Source of the DNA: Pyramidobacter sp.
Lineage (GTDB): Bacteria; Synergistota; Synergistia; Synergistales; Dethiosulfovibrionaceae
Direction: 5' to 3'
DNA: 10,438 bases
NCBI GenBank assembly: GCA_016286835.1
Contig: JAEEUD010000038.1
Location: 1 to 10,438, forward strand
The position numbers and the translations under genes are program-made. Shown here in pieces: positions 1-6,499 of the stretch (positions within the stretch are counted from its first letter, which is position 1; every line of letters starts with the position of its first letter). The notes beneath the pieces were generated by a model, which searched no databases, was not told the DNA's origin, and worked only from the letters and a program-made list of their open reading frames with translations.

Positions 1-1
1 G

Positions 2-682
2 GTCTGCATGACGAGCGATTTCTTCCTGGAAGACGCCGATGAATGGCGAAACGATGTCTGGGCGATGATGCGCGAAAGAAGCGACGTGGTCTTTCTGCTC
101 ATCTCAAAGCGTATCCTGCGGATCGCGCGCTGTTTGCCGCACGACTGGGGAAACGGGTATGAAAACGTGGTCTGCTATGCGACGGCGGAAAATCAAAAGC
201 GTGCTGACGAGAGAGTTCCGATGCTCCTGAAGCTGCCGTTCAGGCACAGGGGAGTGACGTGCTCGCCCTTGCTCGGTGCCGTTGATCTGTCGCCGTGGCT
301 CGGAACGGGACTGATCGAGCGGGTCCACTGCGGCGGGGAGAATTACGACGGCTGCCGCCCGTGCCGCTGGGAATGGGTGACAAGCCTGGCGGCGCAGTGC
401 AAAAGCGCGAACGTCAGTTTCACTTTTTTTGAGACGGGAACGGTCTTTGTGAAGGACGGGCACGTCTACCGTCTGCCTTCAAAGCGGCTGCAAAGTGAAA
501 TGGCGTTCAAATCGGGGATCAGTTTTGAGGGCCGGCCGCAGTGGTTTGACCTGCGCACGCCGCTGGGTTTTGCTTTGAGCGAGGTGGACAGGTATGTGCC
601 TGTATTTAAGGCGCATTGTCAGACCTGCGGCAGCCGTCCTCTCTGTCCCGGCTGCTCGGAATGCGGCAAGTGCGGCGCATGA
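2..682 (+). CDS. DUF5131 (phage Gp37/Gp68-like) family protein, 5' end outside the window
   Basis: The reading frame is open to the window's left edge. The first ATG, at position 8, sits inside a conserved stretch (V-C-M-T-S-D-F-F), so it is probably internal and the gene starts upstream. Numbered from that ATG, the visible 224 residues carry the middle and end of the DUF5131 pattern: a TSDFF segment followed by acidic residues, a VVCYATAENQKRADERVP block, CSPLLGAVDLSPWL, a CGGEN motif (usually GGESG), and a W-x2-SLAAQC block leading to FTFFETG. The family's N-terminal cysteine motif would lie upstream of the window. The last 21 residues hold six cysteines (204, 207, 213, 216, 219, 222) spaced like a metal or Fe-S site. 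The biochemical function is not established; the family occurs in phages and in chromosomes. I see no phage genes nearby. The family call is from remembered motifs and is fairly secure; the role is unknown. Confidence 0.8.
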   Translation, partial: VCMTSDFFLEDADEWRNDVWAMMRERSDVVFLLISKRILRIARCLPHDWGNGYENVVCYATAENQKRADERVPMLLKLPFRHRGVTCSPLLGAVDLSPWLGTGLIERVHCGGENYDGCRPCRWEWVTSLAAQCKSANVSFTFFETGTVFVKDGHVYRLPSKRLQSEMAFKSGISFEGRPQWFDLRTPLGFALSEVDRYVPVFKAHCQTCGSRPLCPGCSECGKCGA

Positions 683-708
683 TCATTTGGCGCCGGCAGG
701 GTGAAATC

Positions 709-735
709 GTGCGACTTTTTGAGAAAAATCGTCAC
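709..735 (+). other. Imperfect AU-rich hairpin downstream of the DUF5131 gene
   Basis: GTGCGACTTTTT (709-720) faces AAAAATCGTCAC (724-735) across a GAG loop. Eleven pairs form if C715 and T732 are bulged. It starts 26 bases after the DUF5131 stop. It is not followed by a T-run, so it is not a standard terminator. It may stabilise the 3' end of the transcript or be chance. Confidence 0.3.
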
Positions 736-749
736 GGAACGCTTTTTTG

Positions 750-758
750 TGCTAAGAT
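750..758 (+). promoter_or_regulatory. Possible extended -10 promoter for the sugar transferase
   Basis: TGC-TAAGAT forms an extended -10 element: TG, one base, then a hexamer matching TATAAT at 4 of 6. It lies 55 bases before the ATG at 813. No good -35 is seen at 16-18 bp spacing. The same extended pattern appears in stronger form before pstS and brnQ, which supports it a little. Confidence 0.35.
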
Positions 759-765
759 ACTCAAA

Positions 766-785
766 CAAGCACGGCTTGCTTTTTT
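766..785 (+). terminator. Short hairpin plus T-run after the DUF5131 gene
   Basis: CAAGC (766-770) and GCTTG (774-778) form a 5 bp stem with a 3-base loop, followed by C and six T. This resembles a weak intrinsic terminator for the upstream gene. It lies very close to the start point predicted from the -10 at 753-758, so the terminator and promoter readings are partly in conflict. Confidence 0.35.
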
Positions 786-812
786 AAATTCCACGAATGG
801 AACGTGAGTTTC

Positions 813-2168
813 ATGAACGGCTTTATAAAGAAATTCAGAAAAACAGTGATGTTTTTCTTTAAATTTATGCTTCTCGTTGCCGCCGTCGGCCTCTACGTGG
901 GCGCGTTCAAGCTGTATTATGAAGTCCCGCGTCTGCTGTTCAAACACAACTACGTTATCGGCGCGATCCATCTGCTCGTCTTTTTCACGCTCAGCGTCTC
1001 GTACCACGCGTACAGTATCGGCGTGATGCGGCTGCGCGAGCTGATCTATTCCTATGGTCTGGCGGTCCTCCTGGCAAACTTTACCGGCTGGGCGCAGCTC
1101 AGTCTGATGCTCCATCGTTTTGTCTCGGTGAAGCCGATGGTGCTGCTCACTGTCGCGCAGATGGCTGCGGGCGTGCTGATCTACGTTGTCGGCAATGCCG
1201 TGTATTTCAAACTGCGCCCCCCCAGAGCGGCGCTTGCGATCCTGGCGAATCCCGAGGACGATCAGCGCGTATTGCGCAAGTTCCTCAAGGAAAGCCGACG
1301 TTACCGCATCGTTGCGTTTGTCCACGAGAACGATGGCTGGGAGACGATCACCCGCGCCATCGACGAACAGCCTCTGGTGCTGATGTTTGGGCACGGTTCG
1401 CACGAGAACCGCACGCGCGTCGTGCGCTACTGCTACGAAACGGACAAGCGGCTGCTTATGATCCCCAACGTTGATGAGATATTCGTCAATAATGCGGAAA
1501 AGTGCCAGATCGACGACATTCCGGCTTTTCTGTTCCGCAATCGCCAGATGACCAGCGAACAGCGCATGATGAAGCGCTGTGTCGACATTGTCGGCTCAGC
1601 ACTCGGACTGATTGTCCTCAGCCCCGTGATGTTGCTGACGGCGGCGGCCATCCGCCTGTACGACGGCGGTCCGGTGTTTTTCCGCCAGACGCGCGTCACG
1701 AAGAACGGCCGTGAGTTCCGGCTGATGAAGTTCCGTAGCATGGTCGTCGGTGCCGAAAAGCGCGGCCCGGAGCTGGCAAGCGCTCATGATTCCCGCGTCA
1801 CTCCCGTGGGCCGGTGGATCCGCATGTTGCGGATCGACGAGTTGCCGCAGCTTTTCAACATCCTGCGCGGCGAAATGTCGATCGTTGGTCCGCGTCCCGA
1901 ACGTCCTGAGCTGGTCGAGGAATACTGTAAGACTTATCCCGAGTTCCGTTATCGCCTCAAGGTCAAAGCAGGCCTGACCGGCTACGCACAGGTGTTCGGG
2001 CGTTACAACACGCTTTTTGAAGACAAGGTCAAGCTCGATCTGCTTTATATCCAGCATTTTTCTCTGATCTTCGACTTCTACATCATGATCTCGACGATCA
2101 AAGTTCTGTTCATGCCCTCCAGCTCGGAGGGTGTGACGAAAGAAAAACGCGGCGGAGCAAAACGATAA
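813..2168 (+). CDS. Polyprenyl-phosphate sugar-1-phosphate transferase (exopolysaccharide initiation)
   Basis: Membrane enzyme that moves a sugar-1-phosphate from a nucleotide sugar onto undecaprenyl phosphate, the first step of exopolysaccharide or O-antigen assembly on the inner face of the cytoplasmic membrane. The 451-residue protein has about four N-terminal membrane helices (near 12-31, 47-67, 77-98, 107-130), then a soluble domain of the type found between the membrane and catalytic parts of WcaJ/WbaP-like enzymes. The C-terminal bacterial sugar transferase domain starts around residue 252. It shows KRCVDIVGS, the amphipathic membrane helix, FRLMKFRSM, DELPQLFNILRGEMSIVGPRPE (the Asp-Glu pair near 342-343 matches the catalytic dyad known in PglC) and KAGLTGYAQV. 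ATG 813 is preferred: GTGAG sits four bases upstream and GGAA further up. GTG 804 in frame is the alternative. No glycosyltransferase, flippase or polymerase gene is visible beside it, so the sugar and the glycan cannot be named. Confidence 0.92.
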   Translation: MNGFIKKFRKTVMFFFKFMLLVAAVGLYVGAFKLYYEVPRLLFKHNYVIGAIHLLVFFTLSVSYHAYSIGVMRLRELIYSYGLAVLLANFTGWAQLSLMLHRFVSVKPMVLLTVAQMAAGVLIYVVGNAVYFKLRPPRAALAILANPEDDQRVLRKFLKESRRYRIVAFVHENDGWETITRAIDEQPLVLMFGHGSHENRTRVVRYCYETDKRLLMIPNVDEIFVNNAEKCQIDDIPAFLFRNRQMTSEQRMMKRCVDIVGSALGLIVLSPVMLLTAAAIRLYDGGPVFFRQTRVTKNGREFRLMKFRSMVVGAEKRGPELASAHDSRVTPVGRWIRMLRIDELPQLFNILRGEMSIVGPRPERPELVEEYCKTYPEFRYRLKVKAGLTGYAQVFGRYNTLFEDKVKLDLLYIQHFSLIFDFYIMISTIKVLFMPSSSEGVTKEKRGGAKR

Positions 2169-2185
2169 GTTTTAGACGCTGCTTG

Positions 2186-2214
2186 CTGGCTTCTTAATAT
2201 CAGGAAGAAGTCAG
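2186..2214. other. Stem-loop just after the sugar transferase gene
   Basis: CTGGCTTCTT (2186-2195) pairs with AAGAAGTCAG (2205-2214), ten pairs with one G-T, around a nine-base loop. It lies 17 bases after the stop codon and just ahead of the strong terminator at 2224. It has no T-run of its own. A 3'-end stabilising or backup structure is possible. Confidence 0.5.
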
Positions 2215-2223
2215 ACAAAGAAT

Positions 2224-2269
2224 CGTGCCGTATGGGAGCCTGAACGGGGCCCATACGGCACGTTATTTT
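2224..2269. terminator. Bidirectional intrinsic terminator between convergent genes
   Basis: CGTGCCGTATGGG (2224-2236) and CCCATACGGCACG (2250-2262) form a perfect 13 bp stem with a 13-base loop. On the + strand it is followed by TTATTTTC. On the - strand the bases after the stem read ATTCTTT. It sits between the sugar transferase (+) and the phosphatase (-), whose 3' ends face each other, so it probably stops transcription from both sides. Confidence 0.88.
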
Positions 2270-2282
2270 CTTGCTGTTTGTT

Positions 2283-2921
2283 TCAGTTCCACTCGCGGTT
2301 CAGGCCGGTCAGATGGTCGGTGCGATTGAGGCTGAACAGCGAATAGCCCTTATCGTCGTGGATCAGGATGCTGATCGAGGCGTTGTCGAAATGGAATTTC
2401 CAGAACCACGGACGCGCCATATCCAGGCAATAGGGAACGAGCGGCTTCAGAACGGTGCGGTGAGTGCAGAGAGCGATCGTCTGTCCGGCGTGGACGCGTA
2501 CGAGCCGATCGACGACGGCGCGGCTGCGCCGGCCGACTTCGTCGAGGCTTTCCATGCCCGTAAAAGAGAGTTCTTCCGGATTTGTTTTCCACAGATGCCA
2601 CAGCTCGGGCTGCTCGCGGGCGATCTCGCTCTTTTTTCGTCCTTCCCAGGGGCCGAAAGAGATGTTGGTGAGATCGCCTTCAATGCTTATGTCCAGACCA
2701 AGCTTGGCCGCCGTTGGTTCCAGCGACTGCACGGCGCGGCAGAGCGGGCTGGAATAGAGCGCGGCCGGCTGCAACCTGACGAGAGCCGAGGCGATCTCTT
2801 CGGCCTGACGCAGCCCCAGTTCGTTCAGTTCAAAATCGATCCTTCCGCGAAAGCGCTCTTCGATGTTGGCGCTGCATTCACCGTGACGTACGAGGATGAT
2901 CGTGGTTCGTTTCTCGGGCAT
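2283..2921 (-). CDS. Histidine phosphatase family protein (phosphoglycerate mutase-like)
   Basis: A 212-residue cytoplasmic protein of the phosphohistidine phosphatase superfamily. The N-terminal LVRHGE motif places the phosphate-accepting histidine at residue 13 with Arg12. FRGRIDFELNELGLRQAEEIA follows, as in cobC/PhoE/GpmB-type members. Arg62 lies in YSSPLCRA and the second histidine is His154 in ALCTHR. The family usually has Glu in an LxEIDFGxWEG motif as proton donor; here the aligned segment is LTNISFGPWEG, with Asn86 in that place. Some subfamilies differ at this site, so activity is not excluded. The start is well set: GGAGG at 2931-2935 is nine bases before ATG 2921. It is divergent from pstS and could release phosphate, but nothing shows a functional link. 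The substrate cannot be told from sequence; a mutase, a cobalamin-pathway phosphatase and a general phosphatase all remain possible. Confidence 0.9.
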   Translation of the reverse strand: MPEKRTTIILVRHGECSANIEERFRGRIDFELNELGLRQAEEIASALVRLQPAALYSSPLCRAVQSLEPTAAKLGLDISIEGDLTNISFGPWEGRKKSEIAREQPELWHLWKTNPEELSFTGMESLDEVGRRSRAVVDRLVRVHAGQTIALCTHRTVLKPLVPYCLDMARPWFWKFHFDNASISILIHDDKGYSLFSLNRTDHLTGLNREWN

Positions 2922-2961
2922 GTTCTGTGTCCTCCGTTTTTGGATTGGTGTGCACGCCGAT

Positions 2962-2967
2962 ATTATA
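2962..2967 (-). promoter_or_regulatory. -10 box for the histidine phosphatase gene
   Basis: On the - strand this reads TATAAT, 41 bases before the ATG at 2921, with a GGAGG ribosome site in between. No good -35 is found at 16-18 bp. It is about 25 bp from the + strand -10 of pstS, so the two promoters are back to back and could share a regulator. Confidence 0.45.
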
Positions 2968-2987
2968 CGCCCTTTTTTGCATTTTCA

Positions 2988-2996
2988 TGATATAAT
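2988..2996 (+). promoter_or_regulatory. Extended -10 promoter of the pst operon
   Basis: TGA-TATAAT is a perfect extended -10, 57 bases before the pstS ATG. No clear -35 is seen, which is typical of extended -10 promoters and of promoters helped by an activator. I could not find a convincing Pho box, but the Pho-box form in this lineage is not known to me. Downstream in the leader are an AGGCGCCT palindrome (3018-3025) and ATTATTC repeated at 3011-3017 and 3029-3035. Confidence 0.6.
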
Positions 2997-3053
2997 AATT
3001 ATGCCTAAAGATTATTCAGGCGCCTCAAATTATTCTAAAAGGAGTGTTTCTGA

Positions 3054-3893
3054 ATGAAAAAGTTTGCAAAATCGCTGAGTCTGCTTGCCGTTTTCGCGCT
3101 GGCTTCGACAGTCTGGGCCGCGCCGCTCGACGCCTTTAAAGACCTTGAAGGCAAGCTGGACATTGCCGGCGGCACAGCGCATATTCCCGTGATGACGCAG
3201 GCCGCGCGCGACATCATGACGTTCAATCCGAAGATCCGCATCACCGTGGCCGGCGGCGGCAGCGGAGTGGGGGTCAAGCAGGTGGGCGAGGGGCTCGCGC
3301 AGATCGGGAACACGGGACGTCCGCTCAAGCCGGCCGAGATCGAGAAATACGGTCTCGTCTCGTTCCCGTTCGCGATCGACGGCGTGGCGCTGGCCGTGCA
3401 TCCTTCAAACCCCGTCAAGGCGCTGACGAAGGAGCAGGCAGTGGCGATCTACACCGGCAAGATCACCGACTGGAAAGAACTTGGCGGCGAGCCCGGCGCG
3501 ATCGACGTGTACGGCCGTGAGGACGGCAGCGGCACACGCGAGACGTTCCAGGGCAAGGTAATGGGCAAGGTGGAGCAGATGCCTTCGGTCAACACGGTCA
3601 ACTCCAATGGCGCGATGAAGACGGCGATCGCTCAGGATCCGCGTGCGATCGGCTATGTCGGCATCGGCCATCTTGACGCGAGTGTCGCGGGCGTGGCGAT
3701 CGACGGCCATGTGCCTTCGCAGGAGAACGCGGCCAAAGGCGAATACCCCGTGGTGCGCGATCTGTTCATGAACACGAAGGGCGAACCGACCGGTCTGACG
3801 GCGGCGTTTGTCGATTACGTTTTCAGCGAACCGGGCGCGAAGATCATCGAAAAGAGCGGTTATATCCCTCTGCCCAAGCCCGTAAAGAAATAA
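3054..3893 (+). CDS. pstS: Phosphate ABC transporter substrate-binding protein PstS
   Basis: Periplasmic phosphate-binding protein that delivers inorganic phosphate to the PstCA channel. It has 279 residues. A Sec signal peptide covers about 1-22: MKKFAK, a hydrophobic core, and V-W-A before the likely cut at Ala22/Ala23. There is no lipobox cysteine, so a soluble periplasmic protein is expected. Ligand-site motifs of the PstS family are visible: GGTAH near 39-43, AGGGSGVG near 66-73, IGNTGRPLKPAEI near 84-96, YTGKITDWKELGG near 133-145 and GREDGSGTRETF at 154-165, where the Arg, Ser and Thr normally contact phosphate. AAAGGAG (3038-3044) lies just upstream of ATG 3054. It is the first gene of pstSCAB and follows the extended -10 at 2988-2996. 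A binding protein for another oxyanion is a less likely alternative. Confidence 0.95.
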   Translation: MKKFAKSLSLLAVFALASTVWAAPLDAFKDLEGKLDIAGGTAHIPVMTQAARDIMTFNPKIRITVAGGGSGVGVKQVGEGLAQIGNTGRPLKPAEIEKYGLVSFPFAIDGVALAVHPSNPVKALTKEQAVAIYTGKITDWKELGGEPGAIDVYGREDGSGTRETFQGKVMGKVEQMPSVNTVNSNGAMKTAIAQDPRAIGYVGIGHLDASVAGVAIDGHVPSQENAAKGEYPVVRDLFMNTKGEPTGLTAAFVDYVFSEPGAKIIEKSGYIPLPKPVKK

Positions 3894-3903
3894 GGCCTTT
3901 GTT

Positions 3904-4749
3904 TTGAAGGCTTCCGATAACGGCCCGCTTGCGTTGCGGGCGCTGGCTGTCACCGTTTCGGCTCTGCTCGGAACGGTGATTGCCTTTATCCTGGTCTCGG
4001 GCATTGAAGCGCTGTTCAAAGGGCGTGGCATGGATCTGTTCGGAGCGGTCTGGAATCCGGCGGCGGGAAAGTTCGGTATCCTAGCGATGATCCATGGCAC
4101 GCTGCTTCTGGCTCTCTCGTCGCTGGTGCTCGGCTTTCTACTCTCGCTGGGATGCTGCTGCATACTGAACGGGCTTGCACCGCAGCCTGTTGCCTCGGCG
4201 CTGATGCTCCTGCTGACGGTGATGACGGCGATGCCGACGGTCGTGTACGGTTTCGCGGCCGTGTTTCTGCTCGTGCCGCTGATCCGAAGCGCGCTCGGCG
4301 GAACGGGGTTCTGCTGGCTGGCCGCGGCCCTGCTGCTGGCTTTGCAGGGCCTTCCGGCGATGACTTTGCTTATGCACGGCGCAGTCAAAACACATGCTGC
4401 GCAGACCAGGCTCACGGCGGAGTCCCTGGGGCTGACGAAAGCGCAGCATTTGGCCCGAATCGCCCTGCCGCTGTCGTCGCGCGCGATGCTGTCGGCGGCG
4501 GTGATCGGTCTGGGACGTGCCGTGGGCGACGCGCTGCTGCCGGCGATGCTGGCGGGGAACGCGATCCGCTTTGCGAAAACGCCGTTGGATTCTCTGCGAA
4601 CGCTCACGTCGCACATCTCGCTGGTGCTGTCGTCTGACATCGGCGGCGGCGAGCATCTTTCGCTGTTGCTGGCCGGCGCGCTGCTTCTGCTGTTTTGCGC
4701 GGCGGTGTCGCTGACGGCGCGTCGGCTTTCAAGGAGGAAGGGCGCATGA
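3904..4749 (+). CDS. pstC: Phosphate ABC transporter permease PstC
   Basis: Inner-membrane subunit that with PstA forms the phosphate channel. The 281-residue protein is almost wholly hydrophobic, with an N-terminal helix (about 12-36) and five or so further helices. The cytoplasmic EAA-type loop that docks on PstB lies near 170-200 (ESLGLTKAQHLARIALP), followed by LGRAVGDALLPAMLAGN, the PstC version of the GRAxGE signature. The start is TTG 3904: AAGG at 3892-3895 lies eight bases upstream, overlapping the pstS stop codon, and no ATG or GTG is better placed. The gene begins ten bases after pstS and ends in an ATGA overlap with pstA, so translation is probably coupled. The C-terminal DSLRTLTSHISLV segment resembles PstC of Desulfovibrio-type anaerobes more than the E. 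coli form; that comparison is from memory. Confidence 0.92.
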   Translation: MKASDNGPLALRALAVTVSALLGTVIAFILVSGIEALFKGRGMDLFGAVWNPAAGKFGILAMIHGTLLLALSSLVLGFLLSLGCCCILNGLAPQPVASALMLLLTVMTAMPTVVYGFAAVFLLVPLIRSALGGTGFCWLAAALLLALQGLPAMTLLMHGAVKTHAAQTRLTAESLGLTKAQHLARIALPLSSRAMLSAAVIGLGRAVGDALLPAMLAGNAIRFAKTPLDSLRTLTSHISLVLSSDIGGGEHLSLLLAGALLLLFCAAVSLTARRLSRRKGA

Positions 4750-5621
4750 AAGTCCGCGAGGCTGCTCTTTCCGCGCTGGGCTGGTTTTCGCTGCTGGCAG
4801 TCGGCGGCGGCGTTGTGGCGCTCGTCGGGTTCCTTGTTCTGCGCGGCGGTCCGGCGCTGAATGCACGACTGTTTTTTGACGATACGCCTGTCTGGGACGC
4901 AGTCTTCGGGCTGCGGCCGGTGTGGGACGGCGTCTGGCCGGCGATGGCGGGCACGCTCTCGCTGCTGGCGGTGACGATGGCACTGGCGTTGCTGCCGGGG
5001 CTGGCCTGCGGCGTGTATCTGGCCTGCTTTGCGTCGCCGCGAGGGCGTGAGCTCATCGGCGCAAGCGTGGACGTGCTGGCGGGGATCCCCTCGATCGTCA
5101 TGGGCCTGTTCGGTCTGGAGCTGATCGTCGCGCTGCGGCGGACGTTTCTGCCGAACGGCACGACGTGTCTGCTGCTGGCTGGGTTCTGTCTGGCGCTGCT
5201 GGTGCTGCCCACGCTGATCGTTGCGGTGCGGACGGCGATCGAAGCGCTGCCCGCACGTCTGTCGCTGACGGCCGATTCCTTGGGACTGACAAGAGCTCAG
5301 ACGGTCCGGCGCCTGCTGATCCCCGCGGCATCATCGGGCATCCTTGGCGGCGTGATCCTGGCGATGGGGCGCGCGATGGAGGACACGGCGGTGATCATGC
5401 TGACCGGCGCGGTGGCGAACGCGGGACTGCCCGCGGGGCTGACGGCCAAGTTTGAGGCGCTGCCGTTCCGCATCTATTACACAGCGGCGCAGTACACGGG
5501 ACCGGAAGAGCTGGCACGGGGCTTTGGCACGGCGCTGTTTCTGCTGCTCATGTCCGAGTCGCTGATTCTGGCCGCGAAAACGCTGCAAAACAGGCTGTCG
5601 CGGAAGTGGCGGGGAAGGTGA
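4746..5621 (+). CDS. pstA: Phosphate ABC transporter permease PstA
   Basis: Second channel subunit of the phosphate importer, partner of PstC and PstB. It is 291 residues long and has about six membrane helices. Recognisable PstA segments are DVLAGIPSIVMGLFGLEL (about 115-132), LVLPTLIVAVRTAIEALP (about 154-171), the PstB-docking EAA loop LTADSLGLTRAQTVRRLLIP (about 173-192), and GRAMEDTAVIMLTGAVANAG, where MED replaces the GE of E. coli PstA. ELARGFGTALFLLLM follows near the end. ATG 4746 is chosen over longer in-frame openings because AAGGAGG (4731-4737) is eight bases upstream and the ATG overlaps the pstC stop as ATGA, a classic coupling signal. Its last bases lie just upstream of the pstB ribosome site. 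Confidence 0.92.
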   Translation: MKVREAALSALGWFSLLAVGGGVVALVGFLVLRGGPALNARLFFDDTPVWDAVFGLRPVWDGVWPAMAGTLSLLAVTMALALLPGLACGVYLACFASPRGRELIGASVDVLAGIPSIVMGLFGLELIVALRRTFLPNGTTCLLLAGFCLALLVLPTLIVAVRTAIEALPARLSLTADSLGLTRAQTVRRLLIPAASSGILGGVILAMGRAMEDTAVIMLTGAVANAGLPAGLTAKFEALPFRIYYTAAQYTGPEELARGFGTALFLLLMSESLILAAKTLQNRLSRKWRGR

Positions 5622-5632
5622 GGGATACCGAA

Positions 5633-6421
5633 ATGCCTGACGATATGAAAACGAATTTCCGCGAAATGCGCTGCGCCGTCGTGCGCGGGCTGAACGTGGC
5701 GTTTGGCGGCCGCGTGGTTCTGCGCGATGTGGACGCCGATTTCCCCGTGGGAAAGGTGAGCGTCATCCTTGGCCGTTCCGGCTCGGGCAAATCGACCCTG
5801 CTGCGGTCGATCAACCGTCTCAACGAGTGCTTTGACGGCTGGCGCGGCTCGGGCGACGTGCGCGTGCTTCTTGGCGGCAAGCTCGTTCCCGTTGCGGGAA
5901 ACAGTGCGCCGCAGATCACGGAGCTGCGCCGGCGGGTCGGCATGGTCTTTCAGACTCCCAATCCGCTGCCCGTCAGCGTGCGGCGCAATATCACGCTGCC
6001 GCTGGAACTGACGCTTGGCCTTTCTCGTGCACAGACGGAAGAAGCGATGCGTGAAAGTCTGACGGCCGCGGGATTGTGGGATGAAGTGAGCGACCGCCTT
6101 GACGCTTCCGCGCTGAATCTCTCGGGCGGACAGCAGCAGCGCCTTTGCCTTGCTCGCGCTCTGGCGCTCAAGCCGGATCTGCTGCTGCTCGACGAACCGA
6201 CGGCCTCGCTTGACCAGACGGCGGCGCAAAAGGTGGAGAGTCTGATCCTGGCGTTGAAGGAAAAAGTCTCCGTGATCATGGTCTCACACAGTCTGCAACA
6301 GGCTTCACGTCTGGCCGATCATGCCGTGATCATGGCCGACGGATGCGTGATCCGGACCTGCGATTCGCTCGGACTGAGGGCCGCTCTCGAGGACGGTTCG
6401 CTGATCCGGGAGGCGTTTTAG
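5633..6421 (+). CDS. pstB: Phosphate ABC transporter ATP-binding protein PstB
   Basis: ATPase that drives phosphate import on the cytoplasmic face of PstCA. It is 262 residues, normal for PstB. Motifs in order: Walker A GRSGSGKST (47-55) followed by LLRSINRLN as in PstB, Q-loop Gln107 in VGMVFQTPNPLP, signature LSGGQQQRLCLARALA (starting about 163), Walker B LLLLDEP with Asp187-Glu188, and H-loop His219 in MVSHS. ATG 5633 is preferred because AAGGTGAGG (5615-5623) lies about nine bases upstream. GTG 5606, overlapping pstA, is a longer alternative without a comparable site. It is the last gene of the operon: a strong terminator follows, and the usual downstream phoU is absent here. The C-terminal end (ADHAVIMADG) lacks the typical SDRTAFF-like wording of proteobacterial PstB, but the rest is characteristic. 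Confidence 0.95.
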   Translation: MPDDMKTNFREMRCAVVRGLNVAFGGRVVLRDVDADFPVGKVSVILGRSGSGKSTLLRSINRLNECFDGWRGSGDVRVLLGGKLVPVAGNSAPQITELRRRVGMVFQTPNPLPVSVRRNITLPLELTLGLSRAQTEEAMRESLTAAGLWDEVSDRLDASALNLSGGQQQRLCLARALALKPDLLLLDEPTASLDQTAAQKVESLILALKEKVSVIMVSHSLQQASRLADHAVIMADGCVIRTCDSLGLRAALEDGSLIREAF

Positions 6422-6445
6422 GAAACTGATTAGCGTGCAAAGAAT

Positions 6446-6486
6446 AATCCCTGTCTGCTGTTTTGAAGTGGCAGACAGGGATTTTT
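6446..6486. terminator. Bidirectional intrinsic terminator between pstB and brnQ
   Basis: AATCCCTGTCTGC (6446-6458) and GCAGACAGGGATT (6471-6483) form a perfect 13 bp stem with a 12-base loop, followed by TTT on the + strand (five T in a row from 6482). On the - strand the stem is followed by TATTCTTT. It lies between two convergent genes, so it probably ends both the pst operon and brnQ. Confidence 0.9.
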
Positions 6487-6499
6487 GTGACAATCGCTT

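Noticed and set aside
1..682. Prophage remnant, because DUF5131 is also called phage Gp37/Gp68
   Set aside because: No integrase, structural phage gene, attachment repeat or composition shift is visible; the family is common on chromosomes.
616..807. Small + strand reading frame of 63 codons between the DUF5131 and sugar transferase genes
   Set aside because: It begins inside the DUF5131 gene, runs through the predicted promoter and hairpins, has no ribosome site and resembles nothing known.
2271..2990. + strand reading frame of 239 codons opposite the phosphatase
   Set aside because: It starts inside the terminator region and is antisense to a gene with clear catalytic motifs and a good ribosome site.
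3405..4640. Long - strand reading frame (411 codons) opposite pstS and pstC
   Set aside because: It is antisense to two certain genes, is low-complexity Ser/Ala/Arg-rich as expected from GC-rich mirror frames, and has no family match.
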